Assembly: GCA_016793885.1 (NCBI GenBank)
Contig: JAEUHE010000037.1
Span: 1-42,761 of the forward strand
Length of the DNA stretch: 42,761 nt
Reading direction: 5' to 3'
Source of the DNA: Verrucomicrobiales bacterium
GTDB lineage: Bacteria; Verrucomicrobiota; Verrucomicrobiia; Limisphaerales; UBA11320
Of this stretch, positions 32,777 to 42,761 are shown piece after piece (the stretch's first letter is position 1; each line of letters begins with the position of its first letter). The notes under the pieces were generated by a model. It had not been told where the DNA came from, searched no databases, and saw only the letters and a list, made by a program, of their open reading frames with translations. The position numbers and the translations under genes were made by a program.

Positions 32777-35700
32777 ATGAAACGCGTCCTATCCCTTGCC
32801 GCCATCGTCTCGCTCACCGTTCCCACCTGGGCCGAAGTGCCGCGGCATCCCAAATTCGGGTTCCCTGTCTACACCAATGCCGCGTCGGGACGCCAGCTGT
32901 CAGGCCAGCACAAGCCCGCCGACAACCCGGCGATGTCCCCATCCGACGCTCAAAAAGCCTTCAAGGTCCCACCCGGATTTGAGGTGCGGTTGTTCGCCAG
33001 CGAACCTGAGGTGGTCAACCCCGTGGCCATGACTTGGGACGATCGCGGTCGCCTCTGGGTTCTTGAGCTGTATGAGTATCCACTGGGCACCAAGCCAGGT
33101 GAAAAGGGACGCGACCGCATCAAGGTGCTCGAGGACACCGATGCCGATGGCGTCGCCGACAAGGTCACTGTATTCGCCGACGGCATGACGCTCGCCACCG
33201 GCCTTCTGCTCGGGAATGGAGGAGTCTACGTCGGAGAAGCGCCGCATCTCTGGTTCCTCCAGGACACGGATGGCGACGGACGCGCAGATCGAAAAACCGA
33301 ACTACTCACCGGCTTCGGGTTAGAAGACCGCCACGAACTGTTGAACGGCTTCACCTGGGGCCCCGACGGTCAGATGTACATGACCCACGGGGTCTTCACC
33401 ATCAGCCGCGCCAAGGATCCGAGCAATCCCTCAGCCGAGCCGGTGCTCCTCACCGCCGGGGTTGCCCGACTCGATCCCAAAACCAAGCGCTTCGAGGTGT
33501 ATGCCGAAGGCACCAGCAACCCGTGGGGTGTCGACTTCGACGCCAAAGGCAACGCCTTCGTGAGCGCGTGCGTTATTGACCATCTCTTTCATCTGACTCC
33601 CGGCGGACTCTACCAACGCCAAGCCGGCCAGGCTCCCTTTCCCTACGCCTATGGGGATCTGCCCAGCATCGTGGATCACAAACATCACATGGCAGCCTAC
33701 GCCGGAATCAACATCTACCAGGGCAACCAATGGCCAGCGGAATGGAAAGGGGCCGCACTTCATGGCAATATCCATCAAAATGCGCTCAATATAGATCGAC
33801 TGACCCCCAAGGGCTCCACCTTCACCGCCACCAAATGGACCGACTCGGGTGATTTCCTCACCACCAAGGACGGTTGGTTCATGCCCGTGAGCATGCAAAC
33901 GGGTCCCGACGGAGCGGTTTGGGTCATGGACTGGTATGACAAGTATCCGTGTTACCAGAACGCCAACGCCGATCCAGCAGGAGTCGATCGCGAACGAGGT
34001 CGCATTTGGCGGGTGGTCTGGACCGGAGATCAGCCCGGCAAGGCGGTTCCCTCGCGGCCCGAGGCGACCATGGACCTCGCCAAGCTATCCTCTCCGGAGC
34101 TTGCGAACTTGCTCGCACATCCCAACGTTTGGCAACGCCGTACGGCCCAGCGGATTCTCAACGAACGTGGGATCACCGCCTTCGGCCCGCGTGAATTGCA
34201 CGTTACCACCCCGATTCACACGCTCCTCCAAAAAGGAGAAACCCTCGACGCGCGTCTGGCCGCGCTCTGGACGCTCCACGGCACCGGGTTGCTCGATGAC
34301 GGCTGGCTCGATGAAATCGTCAAGGACGACGAGCCGGCCATCCGCGCCTGGGCAGCGCGCCTGACGGGAGAGCGCGGATTTCCACTCGGAGATTCGATGA
34401 AGCGACTCGCTCAGCTCGCGGAAGACCCGGATCCCACCGTTCGATTGGCTGTGGCGGTCGCGGCCAGGCAATTCGTATCCGGCTCCCTCACCATTGACAC
34501 GCCACCGAAGGTTCCCATCCAGGAAGTCATCACCGGCCCGATCTTGAGCACCTTGTTTGTGGGCTATCGCGAACGGACCAAGAACGAAAACGATCCAACT
34601 CTGGAGTTCCTCTATTGGATGGCAGCGGAGCCCATCGTCGCCTTCGATCCCGTACACGCCATTGGCTTCTACAAGGAGGACGGTGCTCAGAGGGAAATGC
34701 CATTCTCTGGACGACTCCTCCGGAAGATCATGCGGCGCGCCTGCGACCTTCGCGACGAAACCATGCTTACCCGCGCCGTACTTGAGTTCGGCAAGATTCC
34801 CGAGTCCGCCACCTCCGCCTTAACCGCGGGATTGCAAGGTCTGATCGAAGGCCAGCGCGGCAAAGCCCTATTACCGAGCAGCGACGCTGTCGCCGTCATC
34901 TCCCGACTCGTGAAATCTGCCACGCCCGAAGTCGCCAAGGCTGCCCAGCAACTGGGAACCTTGTGGGGAGATGCCTCCTCACTGAAGGCGGTTCTCGCTC
35001 GGATCAACGACAGCTCGGTCAGCGCCGCCGATCGCATCGCCGCCATCAAGTCATCGGTGCAGCAGAAGAGCGATGATTCACGATTCGCTCTACTCAAGGC
35101 GGTGAACAGCCCCCACCCCGATCCCGTACGAGTCGAGGCGGTGCGTGCGCTGCAACAGGTCGGCAAGGACGACACCGGCCCCTCTCTCCTGGAACAGTGG
35201 AACAACCACACGCCGGCGGTCAGGGCCGCTGTGGCCGAGCTTTCCACCACCCGATGGCAATGGCGTCACGCCCTGCTCCGTGCCCTGCAGGATGGGAAAC
35301 TCAAGCGAGGGGACATTCCCCCCACCGTGGTCCGGACCCTGGCGACCGCCAAGGACGATGGCGAGCGAACCGTGGCCCAGTCCATCTTCGGAAAGGTCCA
35401 AGCGTCGAGCGCGGAGAAACTCAAGCTCATCGCCGAGAAGCGGAAGATCGTCACGAGTGGGCCGGTCGACCTTGCCGCCGGACACGAAGTCGCGAAGAAG
35501 ACGTGTTTCATCTGCCACAAGCTCTATGGCGAAGGTGCCGAGGTGGGACCGGATCTGACCGGGGTGGGACGAAGTTCGTTGGATGCCCTGCTGCATAATG
35601 TCATCAACCCCAACGAAATCATCGGGCAGGGGTACGAGAACGTGGAGATCGAAACCAAGGACGATCGCCAGCTCAGCGGCCGCATGGTCGAGAACACCGA

Positions 35701-36388
35701 CAGCGTCGTCAAACTGCTCCTGCCCGGGCCGTCGGAGATCGTGGTCGCCAAATCTGACATTAAATCGCTCCGCATCACCGAGAACTCCGCGATGCCTGAA
35801 GGACTGGAAGGATTGCCTGACGCCGATTTCCGTAACCTGATCTGGTACCTTCTCGCGCCTCCGGGAGACAATCGTCCCCTCACCGAGGAACGCCGCAAAG
35901 AGCTGACTGGATCCAACCCCGATCAGGCTGCAACCCCCTTGCCCGCTCGGGATGGAGAGAGCATCGCGCTGTGGGCACCCGGCTGGCAGATCGACGCCCC
36001 GGATTTCGAGGGTTCACCCGTGAAACTGCCGGAGTTCGCAGGTCAGCGAAACGTTCTCATGACCCATCCATTCGATGAGAACAAACCCGCAGCCATCGTT
36101 CGCGTACTGACCATCCCGCCCGCTACGAAAGCGAGCCTGCGCTTCTCGGTTGCCGCCCATGAGAAGGGAGATTGGGAACTTCGTGTGAAAGCCGATGGGG
36201 AATTACTGCATCGACAGACCGTCACGCATGACGGTTCTCGCTGGCAGAATGTGAAGCTCGATCTGAGCCGGTTCGCTGGACGTCGAGTGGTGTTGCGCCT
36301 CGAGAACATGGCAAACAACTGGCAATGGGAATTCGCCTACTGGTCTGGGCTGATCTTAACCGAAGGCGAAGAACTGAGCCTGAGGTAA
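32777..36388 (+). CDS. PVC-type heme-binding CxxCH dehydrogenase with HEAT-like repeats
   Basis: Exported protein of 1203 residues. A signal peptide (1-19) ends at TWA. Residues about 60-430 form a PQQ/sugar-dehydrogenase-like beta-propeller (FEVRLFASEPEVVNPVAMTWD, GNGGVYVGEAPHLWFLQDTDGDG, FTWGPDGQMYMTHG, GPDGAVWVMDWYDKYP). Residues about 440-890 are alpha-helical HEAT-like repeats. A C-terminal cytochrome c domain has the heme motif CFICH near 911-915 and VGPDLTGVGRS, ending in ALPDADFRNLIWYLL-type sequence near 1030. The last 170 residues are beta-rich and resemble a carbohydrate-binding-like module. Probably oxidises a periplasmic substrate and passes electrons to its heme; the substrate is unknown. 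Likely in the same module as the DUF1549/1553 and DUF1501 genes upstream. Confidence 0.9.
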   Translation: MKRVLSLAAIVSLTVPTWAEVPRHPKFGFPVYTNAASGRQLSGQHKPADNPAMSPSDAQKAFKVPPGFEVRLFASEPEVVNPVAMTWDDRGRLWVLELYEYPLGTKPGEKGRDRIKVLEDTDADGVADKVTVFADGMTLATGLLLGNGGVYVGEAPHLWFLQDTDGDGRADRKTELLTGFGLEDRHELLNGFTWGPDGQMYMTHGVFTISRAKDPSNPSAEPVLLTAGVARLDPKTKRFEVYAEGTSNPWGVDFDAKGNAFVSACVIDHLFHLTPGGLYQRQAGQAPFPYAYGDLPSIVDHKHHMAAYAGINIYQGNQWPAEWKGAALHGNIHQNALNIDRLTPKGSTFTATKWTDSGDFLTTKDGWFMPVSMQTGPDGAVWVMDWYDKYPCYQNANADPAGVDRERGRIWRVVWTGDQPGKAVPSRPEATMDLAKLSSPELANLLAHPNVWQRRTAQRILNERGITAFGPRELHVTTPIHTLLQKGETLDARLAALWTLHGTGLLDDGWLDEIVKDDEPAIRAWAARLTGERGFPLGDSMKRLAQLAEDPDPTVRLAVAVAARQFVSGSLTIDTPPKVPIQEVITGPILSTLFVGYRERTKNENDPTLEFLYWMAAEPIVAFDPVHAIGFYKEDGAQREMPFSGRLLRKIMRRACDLRDETMLTRAVLEFGKIPESATSALTAGLQGLIEGQRGKALLPSSDAVAVISRLVKSATPEVAKAAQQLGTLWGDASSLKAVLARINDSSVSAADRIAAIKSSVQQKSDDSRFALLKAVNSPHPDPVRVEAVRALQQVGKDDTGPSLLEQWNNHTPAVRAAVAELSTTRWQWRHALLRALQDGKLKRGDIPPTVVRTLATAKDDGERTVAQSIFGKVQASSAEKLKLIAEKRKIVTSGPVDLAAGHEVAKKTCFICHKLYGEGAEVGPDLTGVGRSSLDALLHNVINPNEIIGQGYENVEIETKDDRQLSGRMVENTDSVVKLLLPGPSEIVVAKSDIKSLRITENSAMPEGLEGLPDADFRNLIWYLLAPPGDNRPLTEERRKELTGSNPDQAATPLPARDGESIALWAPGWQIDAPDFEGSPVKLPEFAGQRNVLMTHPFDENKPAAIVRVLTIPPATKASLRFSVAAHEKGDWELRVKADGELLHRQTVTHDGSRWQNVKLDLSRFAGRRVVLRLENMANNWQWEFAYWSGLILTEGEELSLR

Positions 36389-36488
36389 CCCGTGCAGCGT
36401 TCATCATCATGGGACAACTGCACTCGGGTGGATGATCAAGCCTGGCTGGCGGGAAGGAACAGCCATCTCAGGTGTCCGGTCCGAGATT

Positions 36489-36753
36489 CCGAACCCGTAG
36501 GGTTCACAGATTTTAGCCGGGGCGTGGAGCGCAGCGACACCCCCGGAGCTGTAAAAAGTAACGAGCATCGCGCAGCGATGCCACGGCCTGTTCGCACCTC
36601 CCTTAGCGATCAGGAATGGAACCTGAACCATCGGCAAGTCAAGAGGCGCCGGTGGCACGCCTTTCAGGGTGCTGTAAAATGGAGGGACGAGCTACCGGGG
36701 GTGCGCTGCGCTGTCCGCCCCGGCTAATCTCTTTGAACCCTGCGGGTTCTCGG
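36489..36753. repeat. ~265-bp inverted-repeat element (MITE-like) between convergent operons
   Basis: The left arm (36489-36546: gaacccgtagggttcacag, ttttagccggggcg, gcgcagcgacacccccgg) and the right arm (36694-36753) are inverted copies about 58-60 bases long with few mismatches. The best block is ttagccggggcg...cacccccgg (36513-36545) against 36695-36727. The 150-base interior has a perfect small hairpin, gcatcgc-gca-gcgatgc (36565-36581). No protein is encoded. It sits in the 447-base gap between the convergent dehydrogenase and PQQ-protein genes; the flanks 36389-36488 and 36754-36835 show nothing else. Confidence 0.75.
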
Positions 36754-36835
36754 GAGCGGATTCAGGACCGCGTTCATTTTCATGCGAGGAGGCACGTCGG
36801 GCCCCGAAATCACCAACAGTTGGCCTCACTCCCGC

Positions 36836-38092
36836 TCAACGCTCCCGAATAGAGAACAGGCTCTTCTCGGTCCGAATGAACAGCGCTCCTTGGGAGACTG
36901 CTGGCGAAGCTTGCACCTTCTCCCCGAGCGCATTCTTCGCCAACACTCGGAATTCGGCAGCCGCGGCAATCACCGTGGTCTCTCCGCTGTCTCCTACAAA
37001 ATAGAGACGCCCCTCCGCAGCAACGGGCGACGCCGAAAAGTTCCCACCCACTCGTTCTTGCCAAACCAACTCACCTGTTCCGGCCTGGAGACACGTCGCG
37101 ATTCCCCCATCCGTGATGGTGAAAAGAAACGGTTTCGCGTAAATCATGGACGGCACCTTGGGCATGCCCTTCTTCTGCTCCCATAACAGATTGGTCTCCT
37201 TCAAGTCGCCGGCACCTCCCAGCTTGAAAGCCTTAATGGATTCCCGCCCGCCCCATCCGCCCGAGGTGAATACCATCCCGTCCCCAATCAGAGTGGAAGG
37301 AACCTTTCCCTCGCCCAGCACCTGACTAGTCCATAGTCGTTGTCCTGTCAGGACATCGAACCCCTGAACAACATCGCCGGATTCACTGATCACCTGAGAC
37401 TTGCCCTGCGAAGTCCAGATCACCGGGGCGCCGTGCGCGATGCGTGATAACCCTCGTTGTCCCTTCCATCGCTCCTTGCCAGTCTTGGTATCCAACGCGA
37501 CGAGAAACGAACGATCCCAAGGAGTTTGCCAGCCGAGCTTTTTGTCCTCCCCATCGCTGCTTCCATCTCGCGCCATGATGAGCAAGCCTTGATGCAGGAT
37601 CGGCGAGGAACCCAGCCCATGCTGTCCATAAAATGGATAGCCTCGGTTCACCCAAACGATGTCGCCGGTAAAGGTAAGGGCGGCGAACGTGCCATCCCCA
37701 TAGCAGACATACACCCGCTCGCCGTCCGTCGCTGGAGTCGGCGTCGCGTAGGAATTCCTACCCTCCTTCCGTCGCGGCACCTGCTGCACGACTTCCTTAT
37801 CCCAGAGCAAACGTCCGCTGGATCGATCGAGCGCCAGCAGCCGGCAACTGGTGCCGTCACCGGTCGCTGTGGTCAAAAACACATAATCTCCCCAAACGAT
37901 AGGGGAAGACCAGGACTCGCCTGGAATGCTAGCCTTCCACGCCACGTTCTCAGTGTTGCTCCATTTGAGGGGAATGCCAGTCTCGCCCGAGTGACCCTGA
38001 GCATCCGGACCCCGGAACTGAGGCCAGTTTTCAGCGAACCCAGAAACCACAGCACCCATCCACAGCGAAACCCAAAACACAGACCTATTCAT
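36836..38092 (-). CDS. PQQ-binding-like beta-propeller repeat protein
   Basis: Exported beta-propeller protein of 418 residues, family function unknown. A signal peptide (1-20) ends at GFA. The start of the mature part, [15 protein letters not shown], is the hallmark of PVC PQQ-like propeller proteins. Blades are visible as repeated W-x-(S/P)-xxx-G-D-x-VF...[16 protein letters not shown] and [19 protein letters not shown] patterns. No other catalytic domain is present, so it may bind a substrate or scaffold the module. ATG at 38092 overlaps the TGA of the DUF1501 gene (ATGA), indicating translational coupling. Confidence 0.9.
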   Translation of the reverse strand: MNRSVFWVSLWMGAVVSGFAENWPQFRGPDAQGHSGETGIPLKWSNTENVAWKASIPGESWSSPIVWGDYVFLTTATGDGTSCRLLALDRSSGRLLWDKEVVQQVPRRKEGRNSYATPTPATDGERVYVCYGDGTFAALTFTGDIVWVNRGYPFYGQHGLGSSPILHQGLLIMARDGSSDGEDKKLGWQTPWDRSFLVALDTKTGKERWKGQRGLSRIAHGAPVIWTSQGKSQVISESGDVVQGFDVLTGQRLWTSQVLGEGKVPSTLIGDGMVFTSGGWGGRESIKAFKLGGAGDLKETNLLWEQKKGMPKVPSMIYAKPFLFTITDGGIATCLQAGTGELVWQERVGGNFSASPVAAEGRLYFVGDSGETTVIAAAAEFRVLAKNALGEKVQASPAVSQGALFIRTEKSLFSIRER

Positions 38093-39522
38093 ACGATAAG
38101 TTTATCCACCACCTCACCGTGTACATCCGTCAAACGGAAATCCCGCCCCTGGAAGCGATAGCTGAGCTTGGTATGATCAAAACCGAGCAGATGAAGAAGG
38201 GTCGCATTCAGGTCATGGACATGTACCTTGTCGCGGGTGGCGTTGAATCCGAAATCATCCGACTCGCCGAGGGTTAACCCCGGCTTGATCCCACCGCCGG
38301 CAAACCACATGGAGAAGCAGTTCGGATGATGATCGCGCCCATCGTTCCCTCCTTGAACCATCGGGGTTCGGCCGAACTCGCCGCCCCAGATAACCAGGGT
38401 GTCGTCCAGCATCCCCCGCTGCTTCAAGTCCTGGATCAGCGCAGCGCAGGCCTGGTCGGTGTTCCGACAGTTGGTCTTCAACCCATTCACCAGATCGCCG
38501 TGTTGATCCCATGCCTCATGGAAGATCTGCACAAAGCGCACCCCGCGTTCCACCAGCCGGCGGGCCAGCAGGCACGAACTCGCGAAGGTTGTCTTCCCGG
38601 GCTCCGCACCATAGAGGTCCAGCGTGGCTTTGGATTCCTTGGAAATATCCATCAACTCAGGGGCGCTGGACTGCATGCGATACGCCATTTCGAAGGCGCT
38701 GATGCGGGTGTTAATCTCAGGGTCACCCACCCAATCCAGCCGCCGCCGATTCATCTTCTGCAAGGTATCCAACGAATCGCGCTGAACTCGATCGTCCACT
38801 CCCCGGGGATTGGACAGATACAGCACTGGATCACCTCCGCTACGGAACATCACGCCCTGATGCAGCGAGGGTAGAAACCCATTGCCCCAGTTGGAAGCCC
38901 CACCGCTGGAGCCCTTGCTTCCGGTATTGAACACCACATAGGACGGCAGATCGGTCGACTCGCAACCCAGGCCATAGGTCGTCCAAGCCCCCAGGCTGGG
39001 ACGCCCGAACTGTTGCGACCCGGTGTTCATGAAGATCTGGGCCGGAGCGTGATTGAAGGCGTCGGTGTGCATCGACTTCACCACCGCGATGTCATCGGCG
39101 ACTTTCGCCAGATGCGGGAGCAGCTCGGACAGCTCAGTCCCGGATTGGCCGTATCGGGAGAATTTGAACTTCGGCCCGAGCAACGTGGCATTGGGGTTGA
39201 TGAACGCCGCACGGTAGCCCTTCAGCAATTCGGCCGGCGGCAGTTTCCCGTCCCATTTGGTGAGTTCCGGCTTGTTGTCGAACAGCTCCAGATGGCTCGG
39301 CGCCCCCGCCATGAACAGGAAGATCACCCGCTTGGCCTTGGGCGCGAAGTGCGGCTGCTTGGGGGCCATAGGGTTCACGGAGCCGGAGGCGGCATAACCC
39401 TGCTCCCGGAGCAGTTGCCCCAAGGCCACCGCACCCAAACCCACCCCGCATTGTTTAAAGAACCAACGCCGAGCCACGCGATGAGGATCCAATTCCGGGA
39501 AATGTGAGGTTATGCCGTTCAT
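38089..39522 (-). CDS. DUF1501 domain-containing protein (second copy)
   Basis: Same family as the gene at 30752 but clearly diverged. The N-terminus has a Tat-like signal ([22 protein letters not shown], residues about 17-38). Landmarks are [109 protein letters not shown]. Unlike the first copy it has the DHH-type motif intact (GRDHHPN), typical of the larger subgroup. ATG at 39522 is chosen because it gives the signal; an open extension to 39633 overlaps the upstream gene and is unlikely. The upstream gene's stop is four bases away. Confidence 0.92.
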   Translation of the reverse strand: MNGITSHFPELDPHRVARRWFFKQCGVGLGAVALGQLLREQGYAASGSVNPMAPKQPHFAPKAKRVIFLFMAGAPSHLELFDNKPELTKWDGKLPPAELLKGYRAAFINPNATLLGPKFKFSRYGQSGTELSELLPHLAKVADDIAVVKSMHTDAFNHAPAQIFMNTGSQQFGRPSLGAWTTYGLGCESTDLPSYVVFNTGSKGSSGGASNWGNGFLPSLHQGVMFRSGGDPVLYLSNPRGVDDRVQRDSLDTLQKMNRRRLDWVGDPEINTRISAFEMAYRMQSSAPELMDISKESKATLDLYGAEPGKTTFASSCLLARRLVERGVRFVQIFHEAWDQHGDLVNGLKTNCRNTDQACAALIQDLKQRGMLDDTLVIWGGEFGRTPMVQGGNDGRDHHPNCFSMWFAGGGIKPGLTLGESDDFGFNATRDKVHVHDLNATLLHLLGFDHTKLSYRFQGRDFRLTDVHGEVVDKLIV

Positions 39523-39526
39523 AAGT

Positions 39527-42388
39527 TCATTCTTTGCTGATCGCTTCATCCAGGTTGAGCAGCACACGCGAGACGACCGTATAGGCCGCCAGCTGCGTCG
39601 GAGTGGTGCCCGGAGGCAAGGAGGGGAGCTCATGCTTGCCCGTGCCCAACTCCTGAGCGTTGACCCAGCCTTCCGCGATGCGCTGCTGCTGGCGTCCCAA
39701 CAACTCCAGAAGATCCGATCGTTCGTCGTCCGTAGGAACGCGACTCAGCACCCGACGAAACGCGTAGATCAAACGGCTCGAGTCGTTATTCCCGCCCTTC
39801 TCCAACGTACGCATCGCGAGCGCTCGAGCCGATTCCATGAACAGCGTCTCGTTCAAGGTGGTCAGCGCCTGCAGCGGGGTATTGGATCGGGCACGACGAA
39901 CGCAGGAGAAGTCTCCGTTCGGAGCATCGAAATTCTGCAGCACCGGATACGGGATGGAGCGAAACCGGAAGGTGTAGAGCGCCCGACGATAACGCTCCGG
40001 CCCGGTCTCCTCATTCCACGTCTTGGGACCGTAGCTGGTCGGTGGCTTGAACAGGAAATCCGGAGCAGGCGCATACACGCTCCGGCCTCCCAACGCCGGA
40101 TTCAGCAAGCCACTCGACGCGAGAGAAATATCGCGAACCAGCTCCGCATCCACTCTGAGCCGGGCGCCACGGGCCAGCAACCGGTTGTACGGATCCTTGG
40201 CATAGAGCTCAGGAGACACCCGGCTCGACTGGCGATAGGTCGCGGAAGTCACGATCAGCCGGTGAATGGCCTTCATATCCCATCCGCGATCCATCAGCTC
40301 ACACGACAGCCAATCCAGGGCCTCCGGATGCGACGGCGCCGGGCTCTGAAATCCCAGGTCCTCGCTCGTCTCAACAATGCCGGTGCCGAAGTAGGCCTGC
40401 CAAAACCGATTCACCAGCACGCGTGCGGTGGTGGGAGATTTGCGATCCACCAGCCAGCGAGCGAAGGTCAAACGTGACCGATCGGAGCCCGCGGGCAAGG
40501 GATGAAAGAAGGAGGGAACGCCAACGGACACCTCAGCTTCGGGCTTCAGCCAGTCTCCCCGTTTCAGCATGCGAGTCGAACGTGGCTCGTCGCCGGGAGC
40601 CCGCCCCGAGCGCTCCGCCATGCTCAAGGTGGGACTGCCCTCGGGCCACTGCTGCCACAAAGACTCGAGCTCGTCGTTCACCGCCTTGAACTCCGGGACG
40701 GTGGTGCGCCAGTAGCTAAAGACCGTTGCGACCTGCGCAGGCGACCTTTGTTCACGAGGCACCGCGAAGATCTCTCGCACCGCAGCCGGAAGGGGATCTG
40801 CCACGGCGTTGGTCGCGGATGTGACCGAAATACGGAAGCGGCCGAGGTTGTGATTCTGATTGTCATCCGAGTTGGAGCCGCCGTGATTCTGCTGAAGATA
40901 GAAATGCAATACCGTGCCGCCCGCGAAGGCGACAGGCTTCTCCGGCACGACCACCGCCTTGCGCGGGACGTTTCGCCGTCCCGGGCCAGCATCGATTCCC
41001 CAAGCGGTGTCGTCCTTGCCATCGATCGCGAACGCCACGGGGCCATAAGGACGTCGCTTTCCCGACCCATCATCGAATTCCTTCTCCAAGTCCTTCTCCG
41101 GATTGGAATAGTCGGCGGTCGCTCGAACAAACTTCACCTTCACCTTGTTCGTCGGGTTGGCCAGGTCAACCGCTTCCACCTTGAAATCCGTCAGCGCCGC
41201 CATGCCTTTGATCGATCGTCCAGGGCCGTTGCAGGGCAAGTTCGGGTCGTTGAGATGCTCGAAGCGAAACGCCCCGATGGATGCCAGCGTGTTGGTCCCT
41301 TGAAAATGTGCAGTCCACATGGTGGGGGCGTAGCTGGACGCCCGAATCGATCCATCCGAATAGTGATAGTAGCGCTCTCCGTTGTCTCCCGCATGGTGAA
41401 CCACTACCGGCGTCCATTCCGGCTGATCTTTCTTGACGCTATCCTCCCAGCGCGCCATCCGCTCCTCCCAGCCCGCGGTTCGATGCCGCAGACCTTCCTC
41501 CACATCGCGCATGCGACGGAGCAACTCGGCCCGGGTCTGCTCTTCCGCGGGGGTATAGGCCACCATGGAGGCCTCGTGACTGTTGTTAAGGAAGGCGAAC
41601 ATCCGGTAGTACTCCTCCATCGAAATGGGGTCGTATTTGTGGGAGTGACACTGCGCACACTGAATGGTCAGCCCTAGAACGCTTTTACCAACGCAGTCCA
41701 TGCGATCGAACATCGCATCCATCCGAAACTGCTCGGGGTCGACACCCCCCTCCTCGTTGAGCATGGAGTTCCGGAGAAACCCGGTAGCCACCAGCTGAGC
41801 CTGAGTGGGGTTCGGAAGCAGGTCACCCGCGATCTGCTCGATGATGAAACGGTCGTAGGGAAGGTTCTGGTTCAGCGCATTCACCACCCAGTCCCGATAG
41901 TGCCAAACAAAGCGTGGCTTATCCTTTTCGAATCCGTCCGAGTCGGCATACCGGGCGGCGTCGAGCCAAAGGCGCCCCCAACGCTCTCCAAAATGAGGGG
42001 AGATTAACAGACGTTCGACCTGTTTCTCGTAAGCATTGTCCGAGGAATCAGCCACGAAAGCGTCCACTTCCTCCGGCGTAGGGGGGAGTCCGATGAGATC
42101 CAAGGAAAGGCGGCGAAGCAGGGTCGTCCGATCCGCCTCCGGGGAGGGCTTGAGCCCCTCCTTCTCCAAACGCGCTAGAATGAAGGGATCCAGCGCGTTC
42201 CGAGCCCATTTGGGGTCAGCGACCTCCGGGGTGGCGGGCCGCACCGGAGCCCGGAAAGCCCAGTGAGTGCGAGGGTCACGAGGAGCCGGGCTGGCGGCAG
42301 CCTGGGCCGGACCCGACGACACCCAGATCCAACAGAGAGGCAGGAGCCCCCGGCATAACCGAGGAATGCTAGTCAACAAGCGCTTCAT
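39527..42388 (-). CDS. DUF1549/DUF1553 domain-containing protein without N-terminal cytochrome c domain
   Basis: Exported protein of 953 residues. A signal peptide (about 1-30) ends at AQA. DUF1549 lies about residues 75-290 ([55 protein letters not shown]); DUF1553 about 660-930 ([43 protein letters not shown]). The ~370-residue insert between is beta-rich and looks like a carbohydrate-binding-type domain. Unlike the gene at 28022 there is no CxxCH cytochrome domain before DUF1549. ATG at 42388 is selected from the signal peptide; a longer frame to 42511 adds an unlikely leader. It heads the minus-strand operon DUF1549/1553, DUF1501, PQQ propeller. A weak promoter (TTGAAT, 17, TGTCAT on the minus strand) ends about 12 bases upstream. 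Confidence 0.9.
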   Translation of the reverse strand: MKRLLTSIPRLCRGLLPLCWIWVSSGPAQAAASPAPRDPRTHWAFRAPVRPATPEVADPKWARNALDPFILARLEKEGLKPSPEADRTTLLRRLSLDLIGLPPTPEEVDAFVADSSDNAYEKQVERLLISPHFGERWGRLWLDAARYADSDGFEKDKPRFVWHYRDWVVNALNQNLPYDRFIIEQIAGDLLPNPTQAQLVATGFLRNSMLNEEGGVDPEQFRMDAMFDRMDCVGKSVLGLTIQCAQCHSHKYDPISMEEYYRMFAFLNNSHEASMVAYTPAEEQTRAELLRRMRDVEEGLRHRTAGWEERMARWEDSVKKDQPEWTPVVVHHAGDNGERYYHYSDGSIRASSYAPTMWTAHFQGTNTLASIGAFRFEHLNDPNLPCNGPGRSIKGMAALTDFKVEAVDLANPTNKVKVKFVRATADYSNPEKDLEKEFDDGSGKRRPYGPVAFAIDGKDDTAWGIDAGPGRRNVPRKAVVVPEKPVAFAGGTVLHFYLQQNHGGSNSDDNQNHNLGRFRISVTSATNAVADPLPAAVREIFAVPREQRSPAQVATVFSYWRTTVPEFKAVNDELESLWQQWPEGSPTLSMAERSGRAPGDEPRSTRMLKRGDWLKPEAEVSVGVPSFFHPLPAGSDRSRLTFARWLVDRKSPTTARVLVNRFWQAYFGTGIVETSEDLGFQSPAPSHPEALDWLSCELMDRGWDMKAIHRLIVTSATYRQSSRVSPELYAKDPYNRLLARGARLRVDAELVRDISLASSGLLNPALGGRSVYAPAPDFLFKPPTSYGPKTWNEETGPERYRRALYTFRFRSIPYPVLQNFDAPNGDFSCVRRARSNTPLQALTTLNETLFMESARALAMRTLEKGGNNDSSRLIYAFRRVLSRVPTDDERSDLLELLGRQQQRIAEGWVNAQELGTGKHELPSLPPGTTPTQLAAYTVVSRVLLNLDEAISKE

Positions 42389-42556
42389 GGTCTTAGAGGA
42401 ATGACAGCACAGGGGCATTGTGGATTCAATGAAGTTTGAAATATGCCGTGCGGCTGGGAGATGCCCTCCCAGGCCGTTTCCAAACTCTGAACGTGCAGGA
42501 GACGAGGCCACGAGTCTTGGGGGGGCCGATCTCGCGAAGCGTCGTGGAGTGCGGTA

Positions 42557-42627
42557 GCCCTCTACCGCTTTCTCCCCCCGGCGTAGCCGGGATCCCCCTC
42601 CGGGAGGGCCGAAAAGCGGTAGAGGGC
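42557..42627. repeat. Long hairpin repeat (GCCCTCTACCGCTTT inverted)
   Basis: gccctctaccgcttt (42557-42571) and aaagcggtagagggc (42613-42627) are perfect inverted copies. The loop is itself GC-rich and partly self-complementary (ccggcgtagccgg; gggatcccc). The left arm with its flank ggagtgcggta matches the module at 25149-25176 upstream of recG. Nothing that looks like a gene is present in 42389-42761. Confidence 0.75.
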
Positions 42628-42631
42628 TCTA

Positions 42632-42753
42632 AGCATTACCCACAAGTTCTTCGACCAAATGTTAGAATCCCAAAGGGATTCCGCCTCAAAGCCCAGGGTT
42701 GGCGCGACGCAGGAGCGCCTACCCTGGGTTAGTCGTTGTTTTCTCACAACCCC
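42632..42753. repeat. Dispersed repeat, inverted copy of window start
   Basis: Read on the minus strand this segment repeats bases 1-118. Matching blocks are agcattacccacaagttc (42632-42649), cgcctcaaagcccagggttgg (42682-42702) and cacaaccc (42746-42753), with a divergent middle. It also has an internal near-palindrome, cccagggttggcgcgacgc...ctaccctggg (about 42691-42728). It ends 8 bases before the window edge and may continue. Confidence 0.65.
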
Positions 42754-42761
42754 ATCGCGGG

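Noticed and set aside
40502-41677. 391-codon plus-strand frame opposite the DUF1549/1553 gene
   Set aside because: Complementary-strand artefact of a high-GC gene; His/Arg-rich and without recognisable motifs.

Overview
The window looks like chromosome from a high-GC, Gram-negative bacterium of the PVC group, most likely Verrucomicrobiota. Support comes from two sets of PVC-typical secreted proteins (DUF1549/DUF1553, DUF1501 and a PVC-type CxxCH heme-binding dehydrogenase), a giant beta-helix protein with a 'choice-of-anchor Q' architecture, few clear Shine-Dalgarno sites, and many intergenic repeats. Assignment is by protein family recognition only; no rRNA or taxonomic marker was compared.

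Layout. 1-375: dispersed repeats. 376-472: a selenocysteine tRNA (selC, anticodon UCA). 496-5997 (minus strand): a packed three-gene operon, read leuC-type dehydratase, O-antigen-ligase/TPR membrane protein, then an FAD-oxidoreductase::SelD fusion. 6252-8626 (plus): HerA-like ATPase (DUF853/YjgR) overlapping fdhD. 8684-8995: orphan small protein. 9170-13957: MacA-like adaptor, ABC ATPase and two tandem MacB-like permeases. 14193-15563: purU and yraN, with a heptanucleotide-repeat array upstream of purU. 15548-17559 (minus): terC-family and a lipoprotein aldose 1-epimerase. 18358-22893: a 1511-residue secreted beta-helix/Calx-beta protein. 22989-27415: gamma-carbonic anhydrase, ffh (minus), recG. 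28022-36388 (plus): DUF1549/1553 with heme motif, DUF1501, a nucleotidyltransferase remnant plus a 78-residue ORF, and the PVC-type dehydrogenase. 36836-42388 (minus): a second DUF1549/1553, DUF1501, PQQ-like beta-propeller operon that converges on the first. 42389-42761: repeats.

How genes work together. selC, the SelD fusion and fdhD suggest the cell makes selenocysteine and matures a molybdenum/tungsten formate dehydrogenase; selA, selB and fdh structural genes are not in the window. The MacA/ATPase/permease set is a complete tripartite-type exporter apart from an outer-membrane channel. The two DUF1549/DUF1501 modules are probably periplasmic oxidative or degradative systems of unknown substrate.

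The most distinctive non-coding content is a ~550-bp intergenic element present in two close copies (17696-18243 and 27413-27970). Each has oppositely oriented heptanucleotide arrays at its ends, and a solo array of the same two heptamers lies at 13970-14155. Further inverted-repeat elements lie at 36489-36753, 23533-23622, 25040-25320, 42557-42627 and at both window ends.
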